From NCBI GenBank assembly GCA_963772645.1, contig CAVYYD010000011.1:248001-312000 (forward strand): a stretch of 64,000 nucleotides of DNA. The letters run 5' to 3'. This DNA comes from DASSQJ01 sp963772645 (GTDB lineage Bacteria > Actinomycetota > Actinomycetes > Actinomycetales > Dermatophilaceae). Shown here in pieces: positions 49,045 through 57,814 of this stretch. A model generated the notes under the pieces. That model ran no database searches and was not told where the DNA came from. It saw nothing but the letters and a program-made list of their open reading frames with translations. Numbering within the stretch: the stretch's first letter is position 1; every line of letters starts with the position of its first letter. A program made the translations under genes and the position numbers.

Positions 49045-49740
49045 ATGGCCATCACCACCGAGGCGCCGACGCGCCGTTCCATCACCGCGACCCGCCCGCT
49101 CCTGGGCTGGCGCACCGTCGACATCCTCACGGTCGCGTTCCTCGGCGCGGCCCTGGGGATCGTCTTCTGGGGCTGGGGGATCCTCTACAACGGCCCGGTC
49201 ACCGCGCTGAAGATCGGCTACGCGCCGCTCATGGGCCTGTTCGTCGGGCCCTGGTTCCTCGCCGCCGTCGTCGGTGGTCTCGTCGTCCGCCGGCCCGGTG
49301 CCGCGCTGTTCTGCGAGGTCGTCGCCGCCCTCGTCTCGATGGTCCCCGGCACCGAGTGGGGCGCCACCGTCCTGGTCTCCGGGATCCTCCAGGGCCTCGG
49401 CGCCGAGCTGGCCTTCGCGCTCGTCGGCTACCGGCTCTTCGGCGTCGCGGTCGCCGGGCTCGCCGGGCTGCTCTCCGCCCCGCTCGAGTGGGTGTTCGAG
49501 ACGGTGAGCTTCCCCGGGTCGTGGGCCGGGGTCCCGGTCCTGTCGGTCCTCGCGGACGGCGGCGGCTGGTACGCCGAGTGGGTGTGGCGCGACAAGCTGG
49601 TCTACCTCCTGACGATGGGCGTCTCCGGCGTCGTCCTCGCGGGCGTGCTGGGCTGGGCCCTGGTGCGGTCGCTGGCGGCGGCCGGGGCCCTGTCGGCCTT
49701 CCCGGCCGGCCAGGAGCGACGGGAGACCCGGGCTGTCTGA
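49045..49740 (+). CDS. ykoE: Thiamine/HMP-type ECF transporter substrate-binding protein YkoE
   Basis: A 231-residue S-component with about six membrane helices: TVDILTVAFLGAALGIVFWGWG, YAPLMGLFVGPWFLAAVVGG, PGTEWGATVLVSGILQGLGAE and LVYLLTMGVSGVVLAGVLGWAL. PGTEWG and the G(L/A)GAELAFALVGY block are typical of YkoE. It captures a thiamine-related molecule. ATG 49045 follows GGGAGAGAACGTC, directly under the TPP riboswitch. The ATPase/EcfT fusion follows 25 bp downstream. Confidence 0.92.
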   Translation: MAITTEAPTRRSITATRPLLGWRTVDILTVAFLGAALGIVFWGWGILYNGPVTALKIGYAPLMGLFVGPWFLAAVVGGLVVRRPGAALFCEVVAALVSMVPGTEWGATVLVSGILQGLGAELAFALVGYRLFGVAVAGLAGLLSAPLEWVFETVSFPGSWAGVPVLSVLADGGGWYAEWVWRDKLVYLLTMGVSGVVLAGVLGWALVRSLAAAGALSAFPAGQERRETRAV

Positions 49741-49765
49741 CGCCGGCGGGCGCCACGGTGCGGCC

Positions 49766-52027
49766 GTGGGTACCGACCGCGGCCGGGTCGAGGTCGAGGC
49801 ACTGACCTGGCGGCCGTTCGGCCGCCGGGAGCCGGTGCTGCGCGACGTCACCCTCTCGATCCGGCCCGGCGAGCGGGTGCTCCTGCTCGGCGCGTCCGGG
49901 TCCGGGAAGTCCACGCTGCTGCGGGCGCTGGCCGGTCTCCTCGAGACGGTGGACGCCGGCGAGCTCAGCGGGTCGGTGTCGGTGGACGGGGCGGCGCCGG
50001 GGTCCCGGCCCGGGGCGGTGGGGCTGGTGCTCCAGGAGCCGGGAGCCGGGGTGGTCGCGGCCACGGTGGGCCGGGACGTCGCGTTCGGCCCGGAGAACGT
50101 CGGGATGCCGCGTTCGGCGATGCCGCCCGTCCTGGCGCGCGCGCTCGACGCGGTCGCTCTCGGGGGGCTGCCCCTGGACACCCCCACCTCGGCCCTCTCC
50201 GGCGGGCAGACCCAACGGCTGGCCCTCGCCGGCGCTCTGGCCCTCGACCCGTCGCTGCTCCTCCTCGACGAGCCGACGGCCATGCTCGACCCCGGGTCCG
50301 CCGCCGAGGTACGTGCCGCGGTCGGCGCGCTCGCGGAGCGAGACCGGCGCACCCTCGTCGTCGTCGAGCACCTGCTCGAGCCGTGGGCCGACCTCGTCGA
50401 GCGAGCGGTGGTGCTCTCCGACGACGGACGGGTGGTGCTCGACGGTCCGGTGGGTGAGGTCCTCGAGGCGCACCGCGAGCGGCTCCTCCGCCTCGGCATC
50501 TGGGTGCCGGGGGCGCAGCCGCCCCAGCCGCTGGCGGTGGACCCCGCGCTGGTCGGTCCGCGACCCGGGCCGTCGCGCCGCGCGCCGCACCCCGGTGCGG
50601 CCGCGGCGCCGGTGCTCTGCGCCGACCGCCTCACCGTCGACCGGACCACCCGCCTGCTCGACGGCACCACCCGCACGGTGCGCGCGGCCGAGCTCGGCCG
50701 GGCCCTGGCCGTGGCCCCCGGCTCGCTGACCGCTCTCGTCGGGCCGAGCGGCTCGGGCAAGTCGACGGTCCTGCACGCCCTCGCGGGGTTCGTCGGCACC
50801 GCTGCCGACCGGGCGGTCCGCCTGGGCCCCGCGGGCGCCGACCCCGCGTCCCTCGACGCCCCGTCCCTGGCCCGGCAGCTGGCCTGGGTCCCGCAGTGGT
50901 CGAGCTCGACCGTCGTCGCGACCACCGTGCTCGACGAGGTGCTGGTGACCTCCCGCGCGCTCGACGTCGCCGACGGCACCGCGACCGACCGGGCCCGGGC
51001 CCTGCTCGCCGCCCTCGGTCTGGGCTCTCTCGAGCGAGCCGACCCCCGGGAGCTCTCCGGCGGCGAGCAGCGCCGGCTGGCGGTGGCGGCAGCACTGCTC
51101 CACGGCCCACCGGTCCTCCTCGCCGACGAGCCGACGGTCGGGCAGGACCGGCACACCTGGGCGGCACTCGTCGGGCTCGTCGCGGCCTACCGGTCGGCCG
51201 GTGGCGCCGTCGTCGCCGCGACCCACGACCGGCACGTCGTGGCCCGGGCCGCGCAGGTGCGCGAGCTCCGGGTCCCCGCCCGGCCGGTGCCGGGGCCCGG
51301 GCCCCGCCCACCCCTGCTCGCGCGGTGCGGACCGCTCGCCCTCCTCCTCGCCGCGCTGCTCGCCGTCCCCGCCGGCATCGTCTCCCCGCACTGGCGGACC
51401 AGCCTCGCCGTCCTCGCCACCCAGGTGGTCCTCGCCGGGCTCGGGCTGGTCGCCCCCGGTCGCGGCCCCGGCCCCCGGGGGCGGGTGCGGGCCGTCGCGG
51501 TGCGGATGGTGCCGGGGCTGCTCGCGGCCGCGTCGGTGGGATGGTCGACCTGGTGGCTCGCGGGGCACGACGCCGCGACGGCGGCCACGGTCGCCCTGCG
51601 CGTCCTCGTCATCGTCCTGCCCTCGGCGGTCCTCGTGCGGTGGATCGACCCCGACGCCTTGGGCGACCACCTGGCCCAGCGCCTCCGCCTACCGGACCGG
51701 CCGGTGGTCGCCACCGCGGCCGCGCTCCAGCGGGTGCACGCCTTCGCCGACACGTGGGCCGAGATCGGCAGGGCCCGCCGGGTCCGGGGCCTCGGCGTGT
51801 CCTGGCGCCGCCCGGCCACCCTGGTGACCCACCTGACCGCGCTGACCACCGGGCTCCTCGTGCGCACCCTGCGGGCGGCCGCCGACCTCGCCGTCGCGAT
51901 GGACGCCCGGGGGTTCGCCACCGCGCAGCGCCGCTCGTGGTGGGCCCCGGCCCCGTGGACCCGCCGCGACACCGTGCTCGTCGCCCTCGCCACGCTCCCG
52001 CTGCTCGTCGCCGTCCTCGCCCGCTGA
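49766..52027 (+). CDS. ECF transporter fusion: two ATPases plus EcfT membrane component (YkoD-YkoC)
   Basis: A 753-residue polypeptide with three domains. The first ATPase (1-270) has GASGSGKST, LSGGQTQRLAL and LLLLDEPTAMLD. The second (290-510) has GPSGSGKST, LSGGEQRRLAV and VLLADEPTVG. The C-terminal EcfT region (about 520-753) has hydrophobic helices and the Ala-Arg-Gly-type coupling motifs in ARRVRGLG and AMDARGFA. Energising ATPases and the scaffold are thus one protein that would pair with YkoE. GTG 49766 is the only start that keeps the first domain whole. ATPases plus EcfT are usually two genes (ykoD, ykoC). Confidence 0.9.
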   Translation: MGTDRGRVEVEALTWRPFGRREPVLRDVTLSIRPGERVLLLGASGSGKSTLLRALAGLLETVDAGELSGSVSVDGAAPGSRPGAVGLVLQEPGAGVVAATVGRDVAFGPENVGMPRSAMPPVLARALDAVALGGLPLDTPTSALSGGQTQRLALAGALALDPSLLLLDEPTAMLDPGSAAEVRAAVGALAERDRRTLVVVEHLLEPWADLVERAVVLSDDGRVVLDGPVGEVLEAHRERLLRLGIWVPGAQPPQPLAVDPALVGPRPGPSRRAPHPGAAAAPVLCADRLTVDRTTRLLDGTTRTVRAAELGRALAVAPGSLTALVGPSGSGKSTVLHALAGFVGTAADRAVRLGPAGADPASLDAPSLARQLAWVPQWSSSTVVATTVLDEVLVTSRALDVADGTATDRARALLAALGLGSLERADPRELSGGEQRRLAVAAALLHGPPVLLADEPTVGQDRHTWAALVGLVAAYRSAGGAVVAATHDRHVVARAAQVRELRVPARPVPGPGPRPPLLARCGPLALLLAALLAVPAGIVSPHWRTSLAVLATQVVLAGLGLVAPGRGPGPRGRVRAVAVRMVPGLLAAASVGWSTWWLAGHDAATAATVALRVLVIVLPSAVLVRWIDPDALGDHLAQRLRLPDRPVVATAAALQRVHAFADTWAEIGRARRVRGLGVSWRRPATLVTHLTALTTGLLVRTLRAAADLAVAMDARGFATAQRRSWWAPAPWTRRDTVLVALATLPLLVAVLAR

Positions 52028-52122
52028 GCCCGTCGCCTCTGGGGTTCCACCCGTGGGCGGGTCGCGGAGCGTATGTCCTCGTGAGGCGGTTCACTGTGGG
52101 TCGCACCGGTGGAGGGAGTCGG

Positions 52123-52641
52123 ATGGCCGAGCGCGCGGACTTCGACGCCTTCGTGCGCGAGCGCTGGCCCTCACTGCTCCGCTCGGCCGTGCTCCTCACC
52201 GGCGACCGGCACGCCGCCGAGGACCTCGTCCAGGAGGCCCTCGTGCGCGCCGCCCAGCACTGGCGCCGGGTGGACCCTGCCACCGCCGACGCCTATGTCC
52301 GCCGCATCCTCTACACCCGGTCCGTCGACGCCTGGCGGTGGCGCCGCCGCCAGCCCGACCCCGTCGGGGTCGACGACCGCGACGTCGGCCCGGGGGCGGA
52401 CCACGCCGCGCTCGCCGACAGCCGGCTCACCCTCGAGGAGGCCCTGCGGCGGCTGACCCCGCGCCAGCGCGCCGTCCTCGTCCTGCGGTTCTACGAGGAC
52501 CGGAGCGAGACGAGGACCGCCGAGGTGCTCGGGTGCTCCCCGAACACGGTGAAGTCGCAGACGCGGCACGCCCTCCAGCGGCTCCGGGAGCTCGCCCCCG
52601 AGCTCGCCGCCACCTTCGGCCGGGAGGAGGCCCCTCGATGA
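52123..52641 (+). CDS. SigE-type RNA polymerase sigma factor (ECF)
   Basis: A 172-residue SigE-family sigma factor. Region 2 (LTGDRHAAEDLVQEALVRAAQHW) and region 4 (LTPRQRAVLVLRFYEDRSETRTAEVLG, then SPNTVKSQTRHALQRL) are clear; the RSETRTAEVLG version is typical of the Streptomyces SigE-like group. ATG 52123 follows GGAGGGAGTCGG. It is coupled by a 4-bp overlap to a membrane protein that is probably its anti-sigma or sensor partner. Confidence 0.91.
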   Translation: MAERADFDAFVRERWPSLLRSAVLLTGDRHAAEDLVQEALVRAAQHWRRVDPATADAYVRRILYTRSVDAWRWRRRQPDPVGVDDRDVGPGADHAALADSRLTLEEALRRLTPRQRAVLVLRFYEDRSETRTAEVLGCSPNTVKSQTRHALQRLRELAPELAATFGREEAPR

Positions 52642-54065
52642 CCACCCACGACGACCTCCACGCCCGGCTCGCGGTGCTCGCCGACTCGCGCGTCCCGGAC
52701 GACACCACGACCACCCCTCCGCCCGCCGACGTGCTGTGGCGGGCGGGCGACCGCCGCCGGTGGCGGTCCCGGGCCGGGGTGGCGGTCGCGGTCGCGGCCG
52801 TCGCGCTCCTCGTCGTGGCGGCGTTCGTGCCGTTCGGCGGGGTGCCCGAGGCGGTCCCGGCCAACAGCGCCGGGCAGCCCCTCCCCTCCTACCCCCAGCA
52901 CGTCGCGATGCCGTGGAGCGTGCCGAGGTCCACCACACCGGGCCCGTCCGCCATCGCCGTCGCCGGGACGAGCGCCGACGACGCGGGGGTGTGGCTCATC
53001 GGGCCGACCGGTGCGGTCTCCTTCCTCCCGTTGCATGCCCTGACCGTGCCGGCGGGCGGCCTCGGGTCGGCCGAGGAGGACCGGCTGGCCCTCTCCCCGG
53101 ACGGGCTCTGGCTCGCGACCGGTTCTGGCCTGCACGACCTCGTCACCGGTCGTGCCGTCGGCGCCGCCCCGGAGCGCGGGTGGAGCGTGCCCGACGCCCT
53201 GTGGAACAGCGCACCGTGGTGGAGCCCGGACTCGCGCCGGGTGCTCTACCCCGCAGGGCCGGGCGTGACCTCGTCCGAGGGCCTCGTCGTGGACGTCTCC
53301 GGGACCACGGCCGTGGTGCCCGCGGCAGGCGTCGGCGATGCCCTGATCCTCGCCGGCTGGCGCGACAGCTCAACGGTGGTCGGGTTGTGGCGCAAGGGCG
53401 TCGAGGAGTTCCTCGTGATGACGTGGACCATCGGGGACGAGCGGTGGACCAACGGGCCGAGCATCTCCTGGCCGGGTTGGGAGGCTGGCTGGCCGGAGGT
53501 CCGCCCACAGGCTCCCGGGACCGTCTCCGAGCCGATGACAGCCGCCGCGGTGTCCCCCGACGGCTCGCGGATCGTCCTGCTCGGCTCGGCCCAGGACGGG
53601 TCCTCGGGCACCACCGTCACGCGGGCGCAGGTCTTCGACTCGCGCACCGGTGGCCTGGTCGGGTTCCCGGTCGGTGACGTCCCGGCGGCGCAGGCCGGCT
53701 GGTCCCCGGGGTCGTCGATCGGCTGGGCGGGGTGGGGGTGCCGAATGGCCTGGCGCCACGGCGTGCCCGTCATCACCGACGACGGCGCGGTCCGGCTCGC
53801 GGGTGACCCGGGCGCCGATGACCTCGTGAGCCTGCCGGCGACACTCGCCGGGTGCCCGGCCTTCGCGGGTGACGCCCTCCAGGGCACCCCGGTCGAGAAC
53901 GCCGGAGCGCTCTGGGCCGCCCGGCTACGGACGTGGGCGATCCCGCTCGCGCTTCTCCTCGTCACGGGGTTCCTCGTGTGGCGGTTCGGGCGCCGGACGA
54001 ACTGGAGGGAGCCGCTCCCCCGGCTGCCGTTCATCTACCCCACCGCGGGTACCGGAGGCCGGTGA
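52638..54065 (+). CDS. Membrane partner of the sigma factor with a beta-propeller-like extracytoplasmic domain
   Basis: 475 residues. A 40-residue cytoplasmic N-terminus (DDLHARLAVLADSRVPDDTT) is followed by a helix near 45-66 (AVAVAAVALLVVAAFVPF). A large extracellular region has repeated WSPDSRRVLY, LSPDGLWLATG and VSPDGSRIVLLG motifs like TolB/WD40 blades, and a second helix follows near 443-462. Its start overlaps the sigma stop. It lacks a recognisable zinc-binding anti-sigma motif (HxxxCxxC). It may sense an extracellular signal and restrain the sigma factor; that role is inferred from the pairing. Confidence 0.75.
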   Translation: MTTHDDLHARLAVLADSRVPDDTTTTPPPADVLWRAGDRRRWRSRAGVAVAVAAVALLVVAAFVPFGGVPEAVPANSAGQPLPSYPQHVAMPWSVPRSTTPGPSAIAVAGTSADDAGVWLIGPTGAVSFLPLHALTVPAGGLGSAEEDRLALSPDGLWLATGSGLHDLVTGRAVGAAPERGWSVPDALWNSAPWWSPDSRRVLYPAGPGVTSSEGLVVDVSGTTAVVPAAGVGDALILAGWRDSSTVVGLWRKGVEEFLVMTWTIGDERWTNGPSISWPGWEAGWPEVRPQAPGTVSEPMTAAAVSPDGSRIVLLGSAQDGSSGTTVTRAQVFDSRTGGLVGFPVGDVPAAQAGWSPGSSIGWAGWGCRMAWRHGVPVITDDGAVRLAGDPGADDLVSLPATLAGCPAFAGDALQGTPVENAGALWAARLRTWAIPLALLLVTGFLVWRFGRRTNWREPLPRLPFIYPTAGTGGR

Positions 54066-54114
54066 CCGGTCCCAGGGCCGTCCGGCCGCGGCGGGCGGGG
54101 CATACTGGTCGACC

Positions 54115-55329
54115 GTGTCCGCCGAGCCCGCGACCACCCCCGGTGCGCGGGTCCGCATCCCCCGGGAGATCTGGGTCCTCATCGCGGCCGCGTTCGTCAT
54201 CGCCCTCGGCTTCGGGCTGATCACCCCGGTCCTTCCGCAGTTCGCGCAGAGCTTCGGCGTGGGGGCGTTCGCGAGCAGTGTCGTCGTCAGCGCGTTCGCG
54301 TTCTTCCGGCTCGTCTTCGCCCCGGCCGGCGGTCGGCTCATCGCCCGGCTCGGCGAGCGCCCGGTCTACCTGACCGGGCTCGTCATCGTCGCCGTCTCCA
54401 CCGGGGCCACCGCCTTCGCCCACTCGTACTGGCAGCTGCTCCTCTTCCGGGGCCTGGGCGGGATCGGCTCGACGATGTTCACCGTCTCCGCGGTGGCCCT
54501 GCTCGTGCGGCTCGCGCCGGTCTCCATCCGGGCCCGGGTCTCCTCGGTCTACGCCAGTGCCTTCCTCCTCGGCGGGATCGGTGGCCCGGTGGTCGGCGGG
54601 CTGCTGGGCAACCTCGGCCTCCAGGTGCCGTTCATCGTCTACGCCGTCGCGCTGCTCGTCGCGGCGACGATCGTCGGGGTCTTCCTCAAGGACGCCTCGC
54701 TCCGGCCGCCCCCGGGCTCACCGGTGCTCCCGGTGATGACGGTCCGCGACGGGTGGCGGGACTCGGCCTACCGCGCGGCGATCGGCTCGGCGTTCGCCAA
54801 CGGCTGGGGAAACTTCGGGGTGCGCAACGCCATCCTCCCGCTCTTCGCCGCCGCGGTCGTCGGGAAGCAGCCGTGGGTCGCCGGCACCGCGCTCGCGGTG
54901 TTCGCCGCGGGCAACGCCACCGGCCTGACCGTGGCCGGCCGGCTCTCGGACCGGCTCGGCCGCAGGCCGTTCATCCTCGGCGGCCTCCTGGTCTCGGGGC
55001 TCGCGACCGCGGCCACCGGGCTGGCCCACGACCTGCCGGTCCTCGTCGTCGTCTCCGTCGTCGCCGGCTTCGGGGCGGGCACGCTCAACCCGGCGCAGCA
55101 GGCGTCGCTGGCCGACGTCGTCGGCCGCGAGCGCAACGGCGGGCCGGCCTTCGCGGCGTTCCAGATGGCCCAGGACAGCGGCGCCATCATCGGCCCCCTC
55201 GTCGCCGGGCTGCTCGTCGACCACGGCAGCTACGGCCTCGCCTTCGGCCTCACCGGGGCCATCACCCTCGTCGCGGCCCTGCCGTGGCTGCGGGCCCGCG
55301 AGACCCGCGAGGTCCACGGCACCGGCTGA
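54115..55329 (+). CDS. MFS transporter (drug:H+ antiporter type)
   Basis: A 404-residue, 12-helix MFS exporter. IREIWVLIAAAF-like start, FGLITPVLPQFAQSFGVG, motif A as PAGGRLIARLGERPVYLTG, and the second-half repeat TVAGRLSDRLGRRPFILGG are typical of DHA1 exporters. GTG 54115 lies 8 nt after a -10-like CATACT (54101-54106). It is followed by a strong terminator hairpin shared with the convergent gene. Confidence 0.85.
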   Translation: MSAEPATTPGARVRIPREIWVLIAAAFVIALGFGLITPVLPQFAQSFGVGAFASSVVVSAFAFFRLVFAPAGGRLIARLGERPVYLTGLVIVAVSTGATAFAHSYWQLLLFRGLGGIGSTMFTVSAVALLVRLAPVSIRARVSSVYASAFLLGGIGGPVVGGLLGNLGLQVPFIVYAVALLVAATIVGVFLKDASLRPPPGSPVLPVMTVRDGWRDSAYRAAIGSAFANGWGNFGVRNAILPLFAAAVVGKQPWVAGTALAVFAAGNATGLTVAGRLSDRLGRRPFILGGLLVSGLATAATGLAHDLPVLVVVSVVAGFGAGTLNPAQQASLADVVGRERNGGPAFAAFQMAQDSGAIIGPLVAGLLVDHGSYGLAFGLTGAITLVAALPWLRARETREVHGTG

Positions 55330-55360
55330 GCGCCGGCGCCCGCACCGGCCGGGACGGCGG

Positions 55361-55390
55361 GGGGCCGCCCACCTCGCGGTGGACGGCCCC
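55361..55390. terminator. Hairpin terminator between convergent genes
   Basis: GGGGCCGCCCACC (55361-55373) and GGTGGACGGCCCC (55378-55390) pair over 13 positions with one mismatch around a TCGC loop. It lies midway between the MFS stop and the stop of the PhoX-like gene. There is no T tract on either side, as is usual in very GC-rich actinobacteria, so it could serve both strands. Confidence 0.7.
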
Positions 55391-55406
55391 GGGCCCGGCG
55401 CCGACG

Positions 55407-56519
55407 TCAGCGGTCCTGCCTGGCCCGCAGGTCCCAGGTGACCTCCCAGGTGACGTTGTCGCCGTGCTGCTGGGTCCAGAAGGTGCGGCCAGACGTCGGA
55501 GCGCACGTTCGGCACCTTGGCCCCGAGGATGCCGGCGGGCGTCGGGTCGCCGTCCGAGACGTGGATGCCGGTGATCTCGTTGTCGCCGTCGTTGTACGAC
55601 GGCCCGCTCGTGGCGTCGAAGGTGGCCGAGGCGTCGCGGCCCTCGGCGAGGAAGCGGACGAGCTCGGGGGCCCGGCCACCGGCGCTGCCGCGACGCAGGT
55701 CGACGACGTAGCCGGAGTCCAGCGCGTCGCGCTGCCGGTGCAGGGTGTCGCCGGCGTCCTCGACGACGAGCAGCGCGTCCGTGGAGGCGAAGGTGATGTT
55801 GTCGAACCCGGTGTGCTGCTCGTCGCCCCCGGCGGCGAGCGAGACCGTGCCGCCGGCCGCGCTCGGGCCCTCCTGCGCGATCCGGAACACGCCGCCGTAG
55901 GCGCCCGGCAGGGTGCTGCCGGTCGAGGTGTCACCGGTCTCGGTGACGTAGAACTCCCGGAAGCCGGTCCCGGGCCGGAAGACGCCGTTCTCGGGGCGCT
56001 TGAGCGGGGTGGCCCCCGCGGTCGGGGCGGCCGCGGCCGCGTCGACCGACGAGGTCCCGTCGGCGACGTCGACCCAGCGGGTCCGGAACGAGCTGCCGTA
56101 GGTGTGCAGGTCGGAGACGAAGGGGTCGGCCGGGTCGGCCGCGAGCCGGGCCGCGGTCACCGGGGTCCCGTCGCCGCGCAGGATCTGGAGACGAGGTAGA
56201 CGTTCTTGTCGGGCTCGGTCTCGTTGTCCTCGTTCGCGGCCCGGGTCAGCGGCCCGCCGAGGGTGGTGTCGTAGCCGTAGTGCGTCACGCCGTTCGCGGC
56301 GCCGGGGTTGGCCGAAGGCAGGTTGCCCCACGCCACAGCCGTCTGACGCGCGCTCGGGGTCAGCACGTTGCCCTGCACGCCGGCTCGCGGGCTGGCGTAG
56401 GGGACGCCGATGACCGAGAAGCCGGAGTCGGCCCGGGCCGGGCCGGAGGCGAGGACCAGTCCGCCGGTCACGGCGACGGCCGCGGCCGCCGCGCCCTTCG
56501 CCGCAGTGGATCGCTGCAT
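55407..56519 (-). CDS. Secreted PhoX/DUF839-like protein (two frame breaks)
   Basis: About 370 residues. Residues 1-31 form a signal peptide (AAAAAVAVTGGLVLASGPARA). The body has VTHYGYDTTLGGPL, then after a break near 56190 LQILRGDGTPVTAARLAADP, LKRPENGVFRPGTGFREFYV, YGGVFRIAQEG and FDNITFASTDALLVVEDAGD, the beta-propeller blades of the PhoX/DUF839 family of secreted calcium-dependent phosphatases. A second break near 55488 gives the end WTQQHGDNVTWEVTWDLRA. ATG 56519 follows GGAGGGTTCATCG. The phosphatase assignment is by family and its activity is untested. Confidence 0.72.
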
Positions 56520-56719
56520 CGATGAACCCTCCGAGGAGTGCGGGTCGGGTGCCGGAGGGCACCCGCGAGCAGCGTGGCTCGGCAGGGCGACTCCACGGGT
56601 CCAGGGTGTGGACCGGGCGGTGAACGCCGGGCCACGGGTCCGTGCACCCGCTCACCCCGCCGGGGACCGGCCGGTCGTCGAGTGGGCGACCGGCCGGCCC
56701 ACGCCGTCGGCGTGCCGCC

Positions 56720-57643
56720 TCACTCCGTCGGCGGCCGCCGCCGGGCGGGGAGCAGGAGGGCGAGGGCGGCGAGGAGGCAGAGCAGCGTGGAGCCGATCGC
56801 GACCGGCGAGGCCCACGTCGTGCCGTCGATCCCGGCATCGGCCTGGAAGCCGCCGACGACCCAGAGCACCGCGAGGTAGGCGGCGCCGGAGACGTTGACG
56901 GCCGCGGCGAGCACGGCTCCCCACGGCACCCGGCGCCAGAGGAGCACGCCGGCGACGAGGAACGCCGGCGCGAGGACGGCGAGGTCGAGGGCGTAGACGA
57001 GGTGGACCGCGGACGGCGGCATGACGTCCTCGGGGAGGGCTCCGGTGACCGAGTGGCGGATCGACAGCCCGCCCCAGGCCAGGACCAGTGCGGTGCCGAC
57101 GAGGGTCGTGAAGGCCGCGACGACCCGGGCCACCGGCCCACTGCGCACGGCGACCGCCACGGCGTCGACGTCGAGGCTCGTCCCGAGCATCAGGAGCGCG
57201 TAGGCCGAGGTCGCCAGCGCCGCCACGTGGAGGAGGAAGACGTCGCTGAAGGCGGTCCCGAAGGCGTAGTAGGCGTAGTTGTAGAGACCGTAGAACAGCG
57301 TCGCCAGCCAGACGGCGACCGAGGGGGTCGACGGGTGCCTGCGGCTGAGCAGCGCCGCCCCGGCGAGCAGCGGGACGACGAGGACGAGGGTGACGAGGTC
57401 GTTGCCGCGCAACGCGGCGACCGCCCACGTCTGCTCGGGGTAGAGGCCGTCGACGGCGAGCCCGAGCACCGACTGGGCGACCATGAGGACGAGCAGCACG
57501 GCGGTGAGCACGTAGGCGGCGGTGAGGCGGGCTCCGCTCCGCAGCAGCGGGCGGTGGAGGGCGAGCAGCACCCGGCGCGCGGCCGACGTGTCGTCGACCT
57601 CGACGCCGATCGCGGCGACCTCGGTGATGCGGGTGACAGCCAT
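56720..57643 (-). CDS. Multi-pass membrane protein of unknown function
   Basis: 307 residues with about eight hydrophobic helices (for example AYVLTAVLLVLMVAQSVLGL, LVTLVLVVPLLAGAALL, SVAVWLATLFYGLYNYAYYAFG, VVAAFTTLVGTALVLAWGGL). ATG 57643 follows GGAGGATCCC. I recognise no named family. FYGLYNYAYYAFG is a distinctive Tyr/Phe-rich helix. It lies alone between the PhoX-like gene and the DHA2 exporter on the same strand. Confidence 0.75.
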   Translation of the reverse strand: MAVTRITEVAAIGVEVDDTSAARRVLLALHRPLLRSGARLTAAYVLTAVLLVLMVAQSVLGLAVDGLYPEQTWAVAALRGNDLVTLVLVVPLLAGAALLSRRHPSTPSVAVWLATLFYGLYNYAYYAFGTAFSDVFLLHVAALATSAYALLMLGTSLDVDAVAVAVRSGPVARVVAAFTTLVGTALVLAWGGLSIRHSVTGALPEDVMPPSAVHLVYALDLAVLAPAFLVAGVLLWRRVPWGAVLAAAVNVSGAAYLAVLWVVGGFQADAGIDGTTWASPVAIGSTLLCLLAALALLLPARRRPPTE

Positions 57644-57814
57644 GGGATCCTCCCGGGGGCGACGGGGCGTGCGCTGCACCCGCCACCGGGTCGGCGCGGG
57701 CCGCACGTCTCCGAGCACCACCACGCTATCGAGCACGCCGAGGGGCGGCACGGCGCTGTACCACGCCTCACAGACCCCCCCGAGTCCCCGGGGGCTCCCG
57801 CGCGCCCGGTCCGC

